Positions 55,339-64,000 of a DNA stretch of 64,000 nucleotides are shown here, piece by piece. The notes beneath the pieces were generated by a model. That model saw only the letters and a list, made by a program, of their open reading frames with translations, was not told the DNA's origin and did no database searches. The stretch lies in the NCBI RefSeq assembly GCF_040438645.1, contig NZ_CP159253.1, positions 4,154,001 to 4,218,000 of the forward strand, written 5' to 3'. Each line of letters starts with the position of its first letter. Position 1 is the stretch's first letter. Source of the stretch: Mesorhizobium sp. WSM2240 (GTDB taxonomy: Bacteria; Pseudomonadota; Alphaproteobacteria; Rhizobiales; Rhizobiaceae). The position numbers were made by a program, and so were the translations under genes.

Positions 55339-56784
55339 ATGGCGAAAGAAAAATGGCCCGTCCACGGTGAAATAACCGGCCCTGTGGTGATGATCGGCTT
55401 TGGATCGATCGGCCGCGGCACGCTGCCCCTCATCGAGCGCCATTTCAAATTCGACAAATCCCGTATCACCGTCATCGACCCGAGCGACGATGACCGGAAG
55501 CTGCTCGACGAACGCGGCATCGCCTTCCTGCACGAAGCGGTGACGAAGAAGAACTACAAGAAGCTGCTGACGCCGCTTCTGACCGAGGGCAGCGGCCAAG
55601 GGTTTTGCGTCAACCTTTCGGTCGACACATCCTCGCTGGATCTGATGAAGCTCTGCCGCAAGCTAGGCGTGCTCTACATCGATACGGTGGTCGAACCCTG
55701 GCTCGGTTTCTATTTCGACGCCAAGGCCGACAATGCCTCGCGTACCAATTATGCTCTGCGCGAAACCGTGCGCGAGGAAATCCGCAGCAATCCCGGCGGA
55801 ACCACCGCGATCTCGTGCTGCGGGGCCAATCCCGGCATGGTGTCGTGGTTCGTCAAGCAGGCGCTGGTCAATCTCGCCAACGATCTCGGGCTTCAATTCG
55901 CCGAGCCGGCGGAAGGCGACCGCGAAGGCTGGGCGCGGCTGATGAAGCAAGCCGGGGTGAAGGGTATCCATATCGCCGAACGCGACACGCAGCGCACGAA
56001 GAATCCCAAGCCGATGAACGTGTTCTGGAATACCTGGTCGGTCGAGGGCTTCATCTCCGAGGGCCTGCAGCCGGCCGAGCTCGGCTGGGGCACGCACGAG
56101 AAGTGGATGCCGAAGAACGCCCGCAAGCAGAAGAAGGGATCCAAGGCGGCGATCTTCCTCGAACAGCCAGGCGCCAATACGCGGGTGCGGACCTGGTGCC
56201 CGACACCGGGCCAGCAATACGGATTCCTGGTGACACACAACGAGTCGATATCGATCGCCGACTATTTCACTGTGCGCAACGGCAAGGGAAAGGTCTCCTA
56301 CCGCCCGACCTGCCACTACGCCTACCACCCCTGCAACGACGCGGTGCTGTCGCTGCATGAAATGTTCGGCGCCGCGGGCAAATCGCAGCCGGTCCACCAT
56401 GTGCTCGACGAGAACGAACTGGTCGACGGCGTGGACGAACTTGGCGTGCTGCTCTACGGCCACGCCAAGAACGCCTACTGGTACGGCTCGCAGCTCTCGC
56501 TTGCCGAGGCGCGCAAGCTCGCGCCCTACCAGAACGCGACGGGCCTGCAGGTCACCTCGGCGGTTCTGGCCGGAATGGTCTGGGCGCTGGAAAACCCGCA
56601 GGCAGGCATCGTCGAAGCCGACGAGATGGACTATCGGCGCTGCCTCGAAGTGCAGTCGCCCTATCTCGGGCCGGTCAGAGGCTATTACACCGACTGGACG
56701 CCTCTGGAGGGCCGCCCCAGCCTGTTCCCGGAAGACCTCGACACGAAGGATCCCTGGCAGTTCCGCAACATACTGGTACGGTGA
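55339..56784 (+). CDS. hss: Homospermidine synthase
   Basis: 481 residues. NAD site GPVVMIGFGSIGRGTLPLIE; YIDTVVEPWLGFYFD; GANPGMVSWFVKQAL; LQPAELGWGTHEKW. Makes sym-homospermidine from two putrescines (or putrescine and spermidine) with NAD+. Fits with the ornithine decarboxylase at 24 kb. SD AGGAG about 12 nt upstream of ATG. Confidence 0.93.
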   Translation: MAKEKWPVHGEITGPVVMIGFGSIGRGTLPLIERHFKFDKSRITVIDPSDDDRKLLDERGIAFLHEAVTKKNYKKLLTPLLTEGSGQGFCVNLSVDTSSLDLMKLCRKLGVLYIDTVVEPWLGFYFDAKADNASRTNYALRETVREEIRSNPGGTTAISCCGANPGMVSWFVKQALVNLANDLGLQFAEPAEGDREGWARLMKQAGVKGIHIAERDTQRTKNPKPMNVFWNTWSVEGFISEGLQPAELGWGTHEKWMPKNARKQKKGSKAAIFLEQPGANTRVRTWCPTPGQQYGFLVTHNESISIADYFTVRNGKGKVSYRPTCHYAYHPCNDAVLSLHEMFGAAGKSQPVHHVLDENELVDGVDELGVLLYGHAKNAYWYGSQLSLAEARKLAPYQNATGLQVTSAVLAGMVWALENPQAGIVEADEMDYRRCLEVQSPYLGPVRGYYTDWTPLEGRPSLFPEDLDTKDPWQFRNILVR

Positions 56785-56794
56785 GCGATAAAGA

Positions 56795-56820
56795 GAATGG
56801 CGGCGGTGATGCCGCCATTC
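56795..56820. terminator. Hairpin between convergent genes
   Basis: GAATGGCGGC-GGTGAT-GCCGCCATTC, perfect 10-bp stem, followed on the plus strand by CTGTTTCC. Between hss and the oxygenase gene. Confidence 0.7.
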
Positions 56821-56837
56821 CTGTTTCCAGGCTCAGG

Positions 56838-57950
56838 CTACCGCGACAGAACCCGGATGCGGCTCAGGAACTCGCCGCGATCGACATAGCAACCGCGCAA
56901 ATGGCGGCGTCCGGTATTGGGGTTGAACGCCTGTCGCCCGTGGAGCACGCGGCGATTGTCGAACACCGCCATCTCACCGGCTTTCAGCCGGTAGGCGATC
57001 ATGAAACAGTCGCTGCGGATCATCGCCATCAGCTTGCGATACGCGGCATAGAACGATACCGCCGTTTCGGAAGGAAGGTCGATGATGTCGACCAGATGCG
57101 CATTGAAGCGCAGTTCGGTGACTTCGCCTTTGCTGTCCGTGACGATCACCGGAAACCGGCCCCTGATATCGTAGTCCGCGTCATGGAACCGGAACGGGAT
57201 CTCGACTTCGCACAGCAGGCGGTAGGCTTCCGAGTCCTCGTCCTTCAGCGCCGCCGCGACGGCGAATCCGTCGGCGAAAGTCGATCCGCCGCCTTCCGCC
57301 CTGTTGGAAACGCAGTGCAGGAACTGATAGCCGGGCGGCACCTCCTGGTTGGCGAGATCGGTGTGCAGTGGCAGGGCGACGGGCGTATAAGCCAGATTGT
57401 TGGGGTTCGGCATCGACACAACTTCGAAAATCGTGCCGAAATTGGTTTGGCGCAGGAAAGCGATCCGCTCGGCAACCCACCGACCGGCGTCCGGATCGTC
57501 ATCGAGACCGTCCACGATGGAAAGGCCAAATGCTGCGGTGGCTTTGAGCCAGGTAAGCAGGGCCGCATCGTCCTTCATAAGCGCCGGCGCGGCGTGACGC
57601 GGGACAGCCTCGAAGCGCAGCGATCCGTCCCAGAGCCGTGGTGCGATGTCGGCCGGGTCCTCCCGTGCGCGGCCTGGCCGGTGGGCATCGAAGAAACCCG
57701 CCGGCAACAGGTCCTCGCCGGCGTCCTTCGACCAAGTGATGGCTACGCCGTGCTCCGTCGCCTCGACATGGAGCGGCTTGAGCGACGGTTCGACACTGGT
57801 CAGATCGAAAATGCGTTCTTCTGTCTGCGGATGGAATGACGAAGGCGCGTTATCCTTCAGCCAGAGCCATGGGTAGGAGACGGTTTCGCCGGACGCGAAT
57901 GTAACGGCGAGCCCGGCCTCCCGGGCTTTCACGGAAAGCATGGTGTTCAT
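56838..57950 (-). CDS. Gamma-butyrobetaine dioxygenase-like oxygenase
   Basis: 370 residues. C-terminal TauD/TfdA domain with 2-His-1-Asp triad: HTD in ALPLHTDLANQE and distal His in NRRVLHGRQAF, with Arg in GRRHLRGCYVD. N-terminal DUF971-like region (AGLAVTFASGETVSYPWLWL) lacks the Cys cluster of true BBOX (WLKDNAPSSFHP in place of DNCPC...). 2-oxoglutarate/Fe(II) hydroxylase; may act on a betaine. Confidence 0.85.
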   Translation of the reverse strand: MNTMLSVKAREAGLAVTFASGETVSYPWLWLKDNAPSSFHPQTEERIFDLTSVEPSLKPLHVEATEHGVAITWSKDAGEDLLPAGFFDAHRPGRAREDPADIAPRLWDGSLRFEAVPRHAAPALMKDDAALLTWLKATAAFGLSIVDGLDDDPDAGRWVAERIAFLRQTNFGTIFEVVSMPNPNNLAYTPVALPLHTDLANQEVPPGYQFLHCVSNRAEGGGSTFADGFAVAAALKDEDSEAYRLLCEVEIPFRFHDADYDIRGRFPVIVTDSKGEVTELRFNAHLVDIIDLPSETAVSFYAAYRKLMAMIRSDCFMIAYRLKAGEMAVFDNRRVLHGRQAFNPNTGRRHLRGCYVDRGEFLSRIRVLSR

Positions 57951-58281
57951 TGTGATGTCTCGTCAGCTGGAATTCACTTCTCGATGGAAAAGCTCGGCTC
58001 CAACCGCGGCGGCGGCCACCACAGGCTCGGCTTGCCGTAACGGTGCGATCCGGGATTGCGATTTGGTTCGGCGAGCATCGGGTTCGCTTCCGTTCGCCGG
58101 GAATGCTAATCTTCGCGCCAGAAGCTGCAAGCAAAATGTCTACGGGCGCGGTGGGACCGTGACAAATGCGAAACAGTTTTCGGGCAAACCCGGCGAAGCG
58201 GGACTCCGTGACGGCGAACGCCTTGATTTTCGGCCTGCGCCAAGCGACACAATCGCTATTTAAGGAGAGAGGATAATCGCC
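57951..58281. other. Intergenic region between divergent genes
   Basis: 331 nt between the oxygenase start and omp10. No gene. AAGGAGAGAG at 58262-58272 is the SD region of omp10. I found no convincing operator. Confidence 0.5.
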
Positions 58282-58662
58282 ATGGTGCGCATCTTGTTTT
58301 CGGCCGGCTCGCTGGCGGCGCTCGCGTTCGTCTTGTCCGGCTGCATGACCGGCGGCCCGGTCGGAGGGCCATTGGCCGCCGCCCCGACAGGCGTGGAAGG
58401 CGAATGGCTGAGCACCGACGGCGTCGCGGTGTCGCGCTTCTCGGGCGGGGTGTTCCAGACGACCGCGCTCGACACCGGCAACAAGCTGGCCGACGGCAGC
58501 TATCAGATGGTGGACAATCGTAACGTCGCGATCACTGTCAAATCGCTCATTCGCCAGACGACCTCAAGTGTCAACTGCGCGCTGGTCGCTTCCAACCAGC
58601 TCAATTGCACAAGCTCCACCGGCCAGCAATTCGTCCTGACGAGGCGACCGGCGGTCGGCTGA
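58282..58662 (+). CDS. omp10: Outer-membrane lipoprotein, Omp10 family
   Basis: 126 residues; lipobox LSGC (Cys 21), then a Gly/Pro-rich linker and a beta domain with EGEWLSTDGVAVSRFSGGVF and MVDNRNVAITVKSLIRQTTS, NCALVASNQLNC. Similar to the Brucella Omp10 antigen. Anchored in the outer membrane. SD AGGAGA. Confidence 0.85.
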   Translation: MVRILFSAGSLAALAFVLSGCMTGGPVGGPLAAAPTGVEGEWLSTDGVAVSRFSGGVFQTTALDTGNKLADGSYQMVDNRNVAITVKSLIRQTTSSVNCALVASNQLNCTSSTGQQFVLTRRPAVG

Positions 58663-58719
58663 TCCGGCCCAGAGCTATCATGCCAAGTCATCTTGCGGCG
58701 CTCTTGCACGCCGCGCTAA

Positions 58720-58740
58720 CCTCCCCGCGACCGAGGGAGG
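58720..58740 (+). promoter_or_regulatory. Hairpin covering the SD of the AMP-ligase gene
   Basis: CCTCCC (58720-58725) pairs with GGGAGG (58735-58740), which is the SD lying 4 nt before the ATG at 58745. The structure would mask ribosome entry. Confidence 0.5.
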
Positions 58741-58744
58741 CTGC

Positions 58745-59998
58745 ATGAGTGTGCATTTCGACGACCTTGAGACGCGAGAACCCGCCGAGCGCGAGGCGGC
58801 GCTGTTTGCCGCACTTCCGGGCTTCCTGCGCAGGGCGGTTTCGGCTGCGCCCGGGCTCGCTCGCTGGCTGGCCGATGTCGACCTGGAGACGGTGACGAAT
58901 CGGGCAGCGCTCGCCCGTCTGCCGGTGCTCCGGAAATCCGAACTGATGGGGTTCCAGCAGGCCGATCCGCCCTTCGGCGGCTTCGCCGATGCAGCTGCAT
59001 TGCGAAGCAACCGCGTGTTCCTGTCGCCCGGCCCGCTCTGGGAGCCGCAACTCGGGGCCGATGTAGCCGAAAACATCGCCCGCGCCTTCTTCGCCGCCGG
59101 CATCCGCGCCGGCGACATCGTCCACAACGCTTTCGCCTATCACATGACGCCCGGCGGCTTCCTGCTTGACGCCGGCGCGCGGGCACTGGGCTGCACGGTC
59201 TTCCCGGCCGGCACCGGCAATACCGACATGCAGGTCGAGGCGGCGGCGGCGCTGAAGCCAACGGTCTATTGCGGCACGCCGGATTTCCTGAAAGTCATGC
59301 TCGACCGCGCCGCCGAGACCGGCAAGGATCTGTCCTCGTTCCGGCTCGCGCTGGTGTCGGGCGGGGCGCTGTTTCCCTCGCTGCGCGCCGAATATTTTTC
59401 GCGCGGGGTACGGGTGTTCCAGTGCTACGCCACCGCCGAATTCGGCGTGATCGCCTATGAAAGCGCGGATGCAGACGGCTCGCCCAACCCCGGCATGATC
59501 CTCAACGAGAATCTGATCGTCGAGATCGTTCGCGCGGGCACCGGCGATCCTGTCGCCGAGGGCGAGGTCGGCGAGATCGTCGTCACGGGCTTCAACGCCG
59601 GGTATCCGCTGGTGCGGCTCGGAACCGGCGATATGTCGGCGATCCTTCCCGGCCTGTCGCCCTGCGGCCGCACCAATCTCCGCATCAAGGGCTGGATGGG
59701 CCGTGCAGACCAGCGCACCAAGGTCAAGGGCATGTTCGTCGACCCGGCGCAGATCGCAGAAGTCGTGCGGCGGCACCCTGAAATAGCCAAGGCGCGCCTG
59801 GCCGTCGTACGCGACGGCGATCGCGACGCGATGGTGCTGCATGTAGAGCCCAGCAACGGCGCCGCGCCCGACCTGGCCGCAATCGAGGCTTCGCTGCGCG
59901 AAATCACCAAGCTAGGCGGCGCGATTCGCCTGGCAGCGCCCGGCTCGCTAGCTAATGACGGCAAGGTCATTTCCGACGAGCGCGACTACAGCGCCTGA
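58745..59998 (+). CDS. Phenylacetate-CoA-ligase-like AMP-forming enzyme
   Basis: 417 residues. FAYHMTPGGFLLDAGARALG, YCGTPDFLKVMLDRAAE, QCYATAEFGVIAYES and GWMGRADQRTKVKGMFVDPA correspond to PaaK-type motifs. It lacks the long N-terminal adenylation segment SSGTTG (here FLSPGPLWEP), so substrate and even activity may differ. Activates a carboxylic acid to a CoA or adenylate. Context gives no pathway. Confidence 0.8.
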   Translation: MSVHFDDLETREPAEREAALFAALPGFLRRAVSAAPGLARWLADVDLETVTNRAALARLPVLRKSELMGFQQADPPFGGFADAAALRSNRVFLSPGPLWEPQLGADVAENIARAFFAAGIRAGDIVHNAFAYHMTPGGFLLDAGARALGCTVFPAGTGNTDMQVEAAAALKPTVYCGTPDFLKVMLDRAAETGKDLSSFRLALVSGGALFPSLRAEYFSRGVRVFQCYATAEFGVIAYESADADGSPNPGMILNENLIVEIVRAGTGDPVAEGEVGEIVVTGFNAGYPLVRLGTGDMSAILPGLSPCGRTNLRIKGWMGRADQRTKVKGMFVDPAQIAEVVRRHPEIAKARLAVVRDGDRDAMVLHVEPSNGAAPDLAAIEASLREITKLGGAIRLAAPGSLANDGKVISDERDYSA

Positions 59999-60140
59999 GC
60001 GCCGCAGGAGCCTTTCTGCGAGACGGGATTCCTCTTGCATCCGGCAAACCGCAATGTGAACATGGATCGAGAACCGTCCTACAGGAACGGTCCGGGAGTC
60101 ACGACAAGCGCTCCGACAGGGGATCACTCGGGAGACTGAA

Positions 60141-62237
60141 ATGAAGAAGTTCGCCGCCATCGCAGCCCTATCCGCATCGGCAGTCGCCATGTCGGCGGGC
60201 GCTTCCTTTGCCGACTACACGCTCAATATTCTACATATCAACGACTGGCACAGCCGCATCGAATCCAACAACAAATACGAATCGACCTGCTCGGCCGAGG
60301 AGGAAGGCAAGGGCGAGTGCATCGGCGGCGCGGCCCGCCTGGTCACGGCGATCGCCGACAGGCGCAAGGCGCTCGAAGGCCAGAACGTGCTCCTGCTCAA
60401 CGGCGGCGACAATTTCCAGGGATCGCTGTTCTACGCCACCTACAAGGGCGCGGTGGAAGCCGAATTCCTCAACCAGATGAAGTTCGACGCTATGACCGTC
60501 GGCAACCACGAATTCGACGACGGCGAGGAAGCGCTGGTTCCGTTTCTCGACGTGATCAAGTTCCCGGTGCTCTCCGCCAATGTCCAGGCGAATGCGCAGT
60601 CCAAGGTCGGCGACCGCATCAAGCCGTCGATCACCCTCGATGTCGGTGGCCAGAAGATCGGCATCGTAGGCGCGGTCACCACCGACACGCCCGAAGTCGC
60701 CTCGCCCGGTCCGAACATCACGATCGAGGACGATATCAAGACGATCACCGCCGAGGTCGAGAAACTGAAGGCTGCCGGCGTCAACAAGATCATCGCGCTC
60801 ACCCATGTCGGCTATCCGCGCGACAAGGAGATGATCGCCAAGATTCCGGGCGTGGACGTGGTTGTGGGCGGGCACTCGCACTCGCTCTTGTCCAACACCG
60901 ACGACAAGGCAGAAGGCCCCTACCCGACCATGGTCGACAACCCGGAAGGCTACAAGGTTCCGGTGACGCAGGCGGCGTCCTATTCCAAATATCTCGGCGA
61001 GTTCACGGTGACCTTTGATGACAACGGCGTCGTCAAGGAGGCCAAGGGCGATCCGCTCTATCTCGACAATTCGATCAAGCCGGACGAAGCCGTTCTGGCG
61101 CGCATCAAGGAACTCGGCGCGCCGATCGAGGAATTGAAGAACAAGGAGGTCGCCGAGACGACGGCGGCGATCGACGGCAGCCGCGAGACCTGCCGCGCCC
61201 AGGAATGCGAGATGGGCAACCTGATCGCGGACGCCATGATCGACCGCACGAAGGACCAGGGCGTGACAATTGCCATCCAGAATGGCGGCGGCATCCGCGC
61301 CTCCATCGACGCCGGCAAGGTGACGATGGGAGAAGTGCTGACGGTGCTGCCGTTCCAGAACACGCTGGCGACGTTCCAGCTCTCGGGCAAGGACCTCAAG
61401 GCCTCAATCGAAGCCGGGCTTTCCGAGATCGAGGAAGGCAAGGGCAAGTTCCCGCAGGTGGCCGGCCTGAAATACTCCTTCGACAAGTCAGTCGCGCCCA
61501 ACGAGGGGCGGCTGAAGTCGCTCGAAGTGATGGAAGGAGGCGCATGGGTTCCGATCGATGAGGCCAAGACCTACACGATCGCCACCAACAATTTCGTGCG
61601 AGCCGGCGGCGACGGCTACAAGCTGTTCGCCGAGAATGCCCAGAACGCCTACGATTACGGTCCGAGCCTGGAGCAGGTGGTCGCCGATTATCTCGCCGCG
61701 AACCAACCTTATACGCCGAAACTCGAAGGACGCATCACCGAGGTGGCGGCCACAGCGGCGGCAGCACCCGCTGAACCGGCCCCGGCTGCAGAAGCTCCGA
61801 AGGCCGCTGAGGTGGCCCCGGCGGAAGCGGCCCCGGCGGCAGAGCCCACCCCCGCAGTCGCAACAGCGCCGGCGCCCGATGCCGAAATCAAGATGCCAGA
61901 CCTGCCGGCCGCCTCCGGCGAGATCGCCACGGCCGCGCCGAAGGTCGAAGCCGCACCTGAAACCGCAGCTGCTGCCCCTGCCGCTGAGCCCGCTCCGGCG
62001 GCCGAGCCCGCAAAGCCGGCCGAACCGGAAGTCGCGGCCGCGCCCGTAGCAGCCGCGCCTGCGGCGGCTGCCATACCCGACAGCCATGTTGTCGCCCCCG
62101 GAGACAATTACTGGGACATCGCCGAGAAGATCTATGGCGACGGCTTCAAGTGGAAGGGGCTCGCAGACGCCAACCCGGAATACAAGCCCAACAGGCTGCC
62201 GGTCGGTGCGACGCTGAAAGTTCCGCCGGCAAGCTGA
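60141..62237 (+). CDS. 5'-nucleotidase-type phosphatase with C-terminal LysM domain
   Basis: 698 residues. Signal peptide (1-25, AALSASAVAMSAGASFA). Metallophosphatase domain about 28-330: ILHINDWHSR, NGGDNFQGS, GNHEFDDG, GGHSHSLL. 5_nucleotid_C domain about 340-530: NGGGIRASIDAG and VRAGGDGYKLF. Then an Ala/Pro/Glu-rich linker (535-645) and LysM (650-698: VVAPGDNYWDIAEKIYGDGF, LKVP). UshA-like activity with cell-wall anchoring. SD GGGAGACTGAA. Confidence 0.88.
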   Translation: MKKFAAIAALSASAVAMSAGASFADYTLNILHINDWHSRIESNNKYESTCSAEEEGKGECIGGAARLVTAIADRRKALEGQNVLLLNGGDNFQGSLFYATYKGAVEAEFLNQMKFDAMTVGNHEFDDGEEALVPFLDVIKFPVLSANVQANAQSKVGDRIKPSITLDVGGQKIGIVGAVTTDTPEVASPGPNITIEDDIKTITAEVEKLKAAGVNKIIALTHVGYPRDKEMIAKIPGVDVVVGGHSHSLLSNTDDKAEGPYPTMVDNPEGYKVPVTQAASYSKYLGEFTVTFDDNGVVKEAKGDPLYLDNSIKPDEAVLARIKELGAPIEELKNKEVAETTAAIDGSRETCRAQECEMGNLIADAMIDRTKDQGVTIAIQNGGGIRASIDAGKVTMGEVLTVLPFQNTLATFQLSGKDLKASIEAGLSEIEEGKGKFPQVAGLKYSFDKSVAPNEGRLKSLEVMEGGAWVPIDEAKTYTIATNNFVRAGGDGYKLFAENAQNAYDYGPSLEQVVADYLAANQPYTPKLEGRITEVAATAAAAPAEPAPAAEAPKAAEVAPAEAAPAAEPTPAVATAPAPDAEIKMPDLPAASGEIATAAPKVEAAPETAAAAPAAEPAPAAEPAKPAEPEVAAAPVAAAPAAAAIPDSHVVAPGDNYWDIAEKIYGDGFKWKGLADANPEYKPNRLPVGATLKVPPAS

Positions 62238-62254
62238 GCGTCCCGCCCAAAACG

Positions 62255-62287
62255 AAAGCCCGTCCGAAACATCCGGGCGGGCTTTTT
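62255..62287 (+). terminator. Rho-independent terminator after the nucleotidase gene
   Basis: AAAGCCCGTCCG (62255-62266) pairs with CGGGCGGGCTTT (62274-62285; one G-U), then T-run to 62287. Confidence 0.85.
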
Positions 62288-62380
62288 CGCAGCTCTAGCC
62301 GGGTGCTGCCTGCGGCCAGACGCAGCATTGTATTCCACGGTCATGCGGCTAGGTTCCGGCCGTTACCGGAGAAGCGCCGA

Positions 62381-63445
62381 ATGGATGCCGCGAAAACCAG
62401 CAATACACCGAAAGCCCAAGGCGGCAGCCAATTGCCGGCCGGGCATCCTGCGCTGAAATCGCCAAGGATCGGCGTGATGCTCGTCAATCTCGGCACGCCG
62501 GACGGCACCGATTTTCGTTCGATGTGGCGCTACCTCAGGGAGTTTCTTTCCGATCCGCGCGTCATCGAATTGCCCCGCATAGCCTGGTATCCAATCCTGT
62601 ACGGCATCGTGCTGAACACCAGGCCGAAAAAATCCGGCGCGAACTACCGCAAGATCTGGAACCGTGAGCGCGACGAATCTCCGCTGCGCACCTATACGCG
62701 CTCGCAGAGCGAGAAGCTTGCCGAGGCATTGCGCGGCGAACCGCAAATCATCGTCGACTGGGCGATGCGCTACGGCAGCCCGTCCACGAAAAGCGTCGCC
62801 GATCGCCTGGTGACGGAGGGTTGCGACCGCCTGCTGATCCTGCCCCTCTATCCGCAATACTCGGCAACGACGACGGCGACTGCCAACGACAAGCTGTTTG
62901 CCGCCCTGGCGAAAATGCGTCGGCAGCCGGCGATCCGCAGCGTGCCGGCCTATTACGACGATCCCGTTTACATCGACGCCATCGCGCGCTCGATCGAGGC
63001 TCACCTGGCTTCTCTCGACTTCGAGCCGGAGGTTGTGATCGCCTCCTATCACGGGATTCCGAAACCCTATTCCGACAAGGGCGATCCCTATTACTGGCAC
63101 TGCCTCGAGACGACGCGGCTGGTGCGCGAGCGGCTGGGCTTGGGAGAAGAAAAACTGATCACCACCTTCCAGTCGCGTTTCGGCGCGCAGGAGTGGCTGC
63201 AGCCCTATACCGACAAGACCGTCGAACGGCTCGCGCGGGAAGGCGTGAAGTCGATCGCCATCGTCAATCCCGGCTTCTCGTCGGACTGCATCGAGACGCT
63301 GGAGGAGATCGCGGTGGAGGCGCGCGAGATCTTCCTGCATGCGGGCGGCGCGAACTTCGCCCACATCCCCTGCCTCAACAACAGCCCCGGCGGCATGGCG
63401 GTGATCGAGAGCCTGGTGCGCAGGGAACTGTCTGGCTGGATCTGA
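62381..63445 (+). CDS. hemH: Ferrochelatase
   Basis: 354 residues, ATG at 62381; the longer frame passes through the terminator and is rejected. IGVMLVNLGTPDG, LPLYPQYSATTTAT, catalytic His in SYHGIPKPYSDKGDPY, and Glu in GFSSDCIETLEEI. Inserts Fe2+ into protoporphyrin IX; inner membrane associated. The N-terminal 25-residue extension is typical of Rhizobiales. Confidence 0.93.
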   Translation: MDAAKTSNTPKAQGGSQLPAGHPALKSPRIGVMLVNLGTPDGTDFRSMWRYLREFLSDPRVIELPRIAWYPILYGIVLNTRPKKSGANYRKIWNRERDESPLRTYTRSQSEKLAEALRGEPQIIVDWAMRYGSPSTKSVADRLVTEGCDRLLILPLYPQYSATTTATANDKLFAALAKMRRQPAIRSVPAYYDDPVYIDAIARSIEAHLASLDFEPEVVIASYHGIPKPYSDKGDPYYWHCLETTRLVRERLGLGEEKLITTFQSRFGAQEWLQPYTDKTVERLAREGVKSIAIVNPGFSSDCIETLEEIAVEAREIFLHAGGANFAHIPCLNNSPGGMAVIESLVRRELSGWI

Positions 63446-63542
63446 CGTGCTTGAGCGCAATTCCTGCCCGGCGCTCAACCGACGATTGACGAACACGCGA
63501 TTGTAACCATACGAAATCCCACTTAAGTGTTTGCGGGACGAT

Positions 63543-63570
63543 GGCCCTGCGCTGTTGCAAAGGCAGGGCC
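63543..63570 (+). promoter_or_regulatory. Leader hairpin of the band-7 gene
   Basis: GGCCCTGC and GCAGGGCC form an 8-bp stem round a 12-nt loop, 23 nt before the ATG. Without a T-run. Possible terminator or translation control; uncertain. Confidence 0.4.
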
Positions 63571-63592
63571 GGTCAACACAGGGGGAGCTTTC

Positions 63593-64000
63593 ATGCCGTT
63601 CACCGGCCTCGACATCATCATTCCGGTCCTCGTTGTTCTCGTCTTGCTGGTGCTGTTCACCGGCATAAAGACCGTCGCTCAGGGCTACAATTATACGGTC
63701 GAGCGCTTCGGTCGCTACACCAGAACGCTGACGCCCGGGCTTAACCTGATCATTCCCTTCATCGATCGCATCGGCACCAAGATGAACATGATGGAGCAGG
63801 TGCTGGACGTGCCGACCCAGGACGTCATCACCCGCGACAACGCCATCGTCGCGGTCGACGGCGTGGCCTTCTACCAGGTGCTCAATGCGCCGCAGGCGGC
63901 TTATCAGGTTTCGGGCCTGCAGAACGCTATCCTCAATCTTACCATGACCAATATCCGCTCGGTTATGGGCTCGATGGACCTGGACGAGTTGCTGTCCAAC
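63593..64000 (+). CDS. SPFH/band-7 protein (QmcA-like), partial
   Basis: 136 codons before the window end. N-terminal membrane helix (IIIPVLVVLVLLVLFTGI) and SPFH domain: YTVERFGRYTRTLTPGLNLI, VPTQDVITRDNAIVAVDGVA. SD GGGGGAGC is 7 nt upstream. Stomatin-like membrane scaffold, often followed by an NfeD gene, which would lie outside the window. Confidence 0.88.
   Translation, partial: MPFTGLDIIIPVLVVLVLLVLFTGIKTVAQGYNYTVERFGRYTRTLTPGLNLIIPFIDRIGTKMNMMEQVLDVPTQDVITRDNAIVAVDGVAFYQVLNAPQAAYQVSGLQNAILNLTMTNIRSVMGSMDLDELLSN

Overview
The window is a 64 kb chromosomal segment of a GC-rich alphaproteobacterium, most likely in the Rhizobiales and close to Mesorhizobium or other Phyllobacteriaceae. 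The evidence is the rhizobial flagellar gene order (motB-motC-fliK-transglycosylase-rem-flgE-flgK-flgL-flaF-flbT-flgD-fliQ ... flhA-fliR), the rhizobial-only genes motC and rem, a Brucella-type Omp10 lipoprotein, a homospermidine synthase with a type III ornithine decarboxylase, and C/G-rich palindromic intergenic repeats of the kind common in Mesorhizobium. No tRNA, rRNA, CRISPR array, transposase or prophage was seen.

Region 1 (1-22.3 kb) is the flagellar cluster: motor (motB end, motC), hook-length control (fliK), a transglycosylase, the regulator rem, hook and hook-associated proteins, flagellin regulators flaF/flbT, hook cap flgD, export gate fliQ/flhA/fliR and accessory FliJ-, FlgJ- and FlgN-like genes, mostly with 4-nt overlaps. 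Two non-flagellar blocks interrupt it. The first, between fliQ and flhA, holds an SLC13 transporter, a class III cyclase, an SRPBCC protein and a secreted protein. The second, before the flgJ-like gene, is a complete polar amino-acid ABC transporter with a near-perfect sigma-54 promoter.

Region 2 (22.3-32.4 kb) has an SCP2 protein, an acetyltransferase, ornithine decarboxylase with a long structured leader resembling the alphaproteobacterial speF RNA motif, an amidase/LysR pair, a DUF1007/NicO (ZevAB-like) metal-transport pair with a histidine-rich loop, and a four-gene minus-strand operon that includes a zinc-type CDF exporter.

Region 3 (32.4-42.4 kb) is an amino-acid uptake and catabolism locus: an aminotransferase, and on the minus strand kynA (tryptophan 2,3-dioxygenase), a complete Liv-type ABC transporter and a RidA-family protein, probably one transcription unit. 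Upstream lie an SDR dehydrogenase, a DUF533 protein and trhO. Between the SDR and DUF533 genes is a candidate 65-nt small RNA: CtrA-like box, -10, hairpin exposing a CCUCCUCCC anti-Shine-Dalgarno loop, then a strong terminator. This is the most interesting unannotated structure I found.

Region 4 (42.4-64 kb) holds a frameshifted N-acetylmuramidase, KDPG aldolase, a TetR regulator with paired operators, a DUF882 peptidase, a sigma-54 response regulator, an M3 oligopeptidase, a frameshifted pabB followed by pabC, a ParD/ParE-like toxin-antitoxin pair, a heme-dependent N-demethylase-like protein, homospermidine synthase, a butyrobetaine-hydroxylase-like oxygenase, Omp10, an AMP-forming ligase, a 5'-nucleotidase fused to LysM, ferrochelatase and the start of a band-7 (QmcA-like) gene. 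Ornithine decarboxylase and homospermidine synthase, about 31 kb apart, together give an ornithine-putrescine-homospermidine route.
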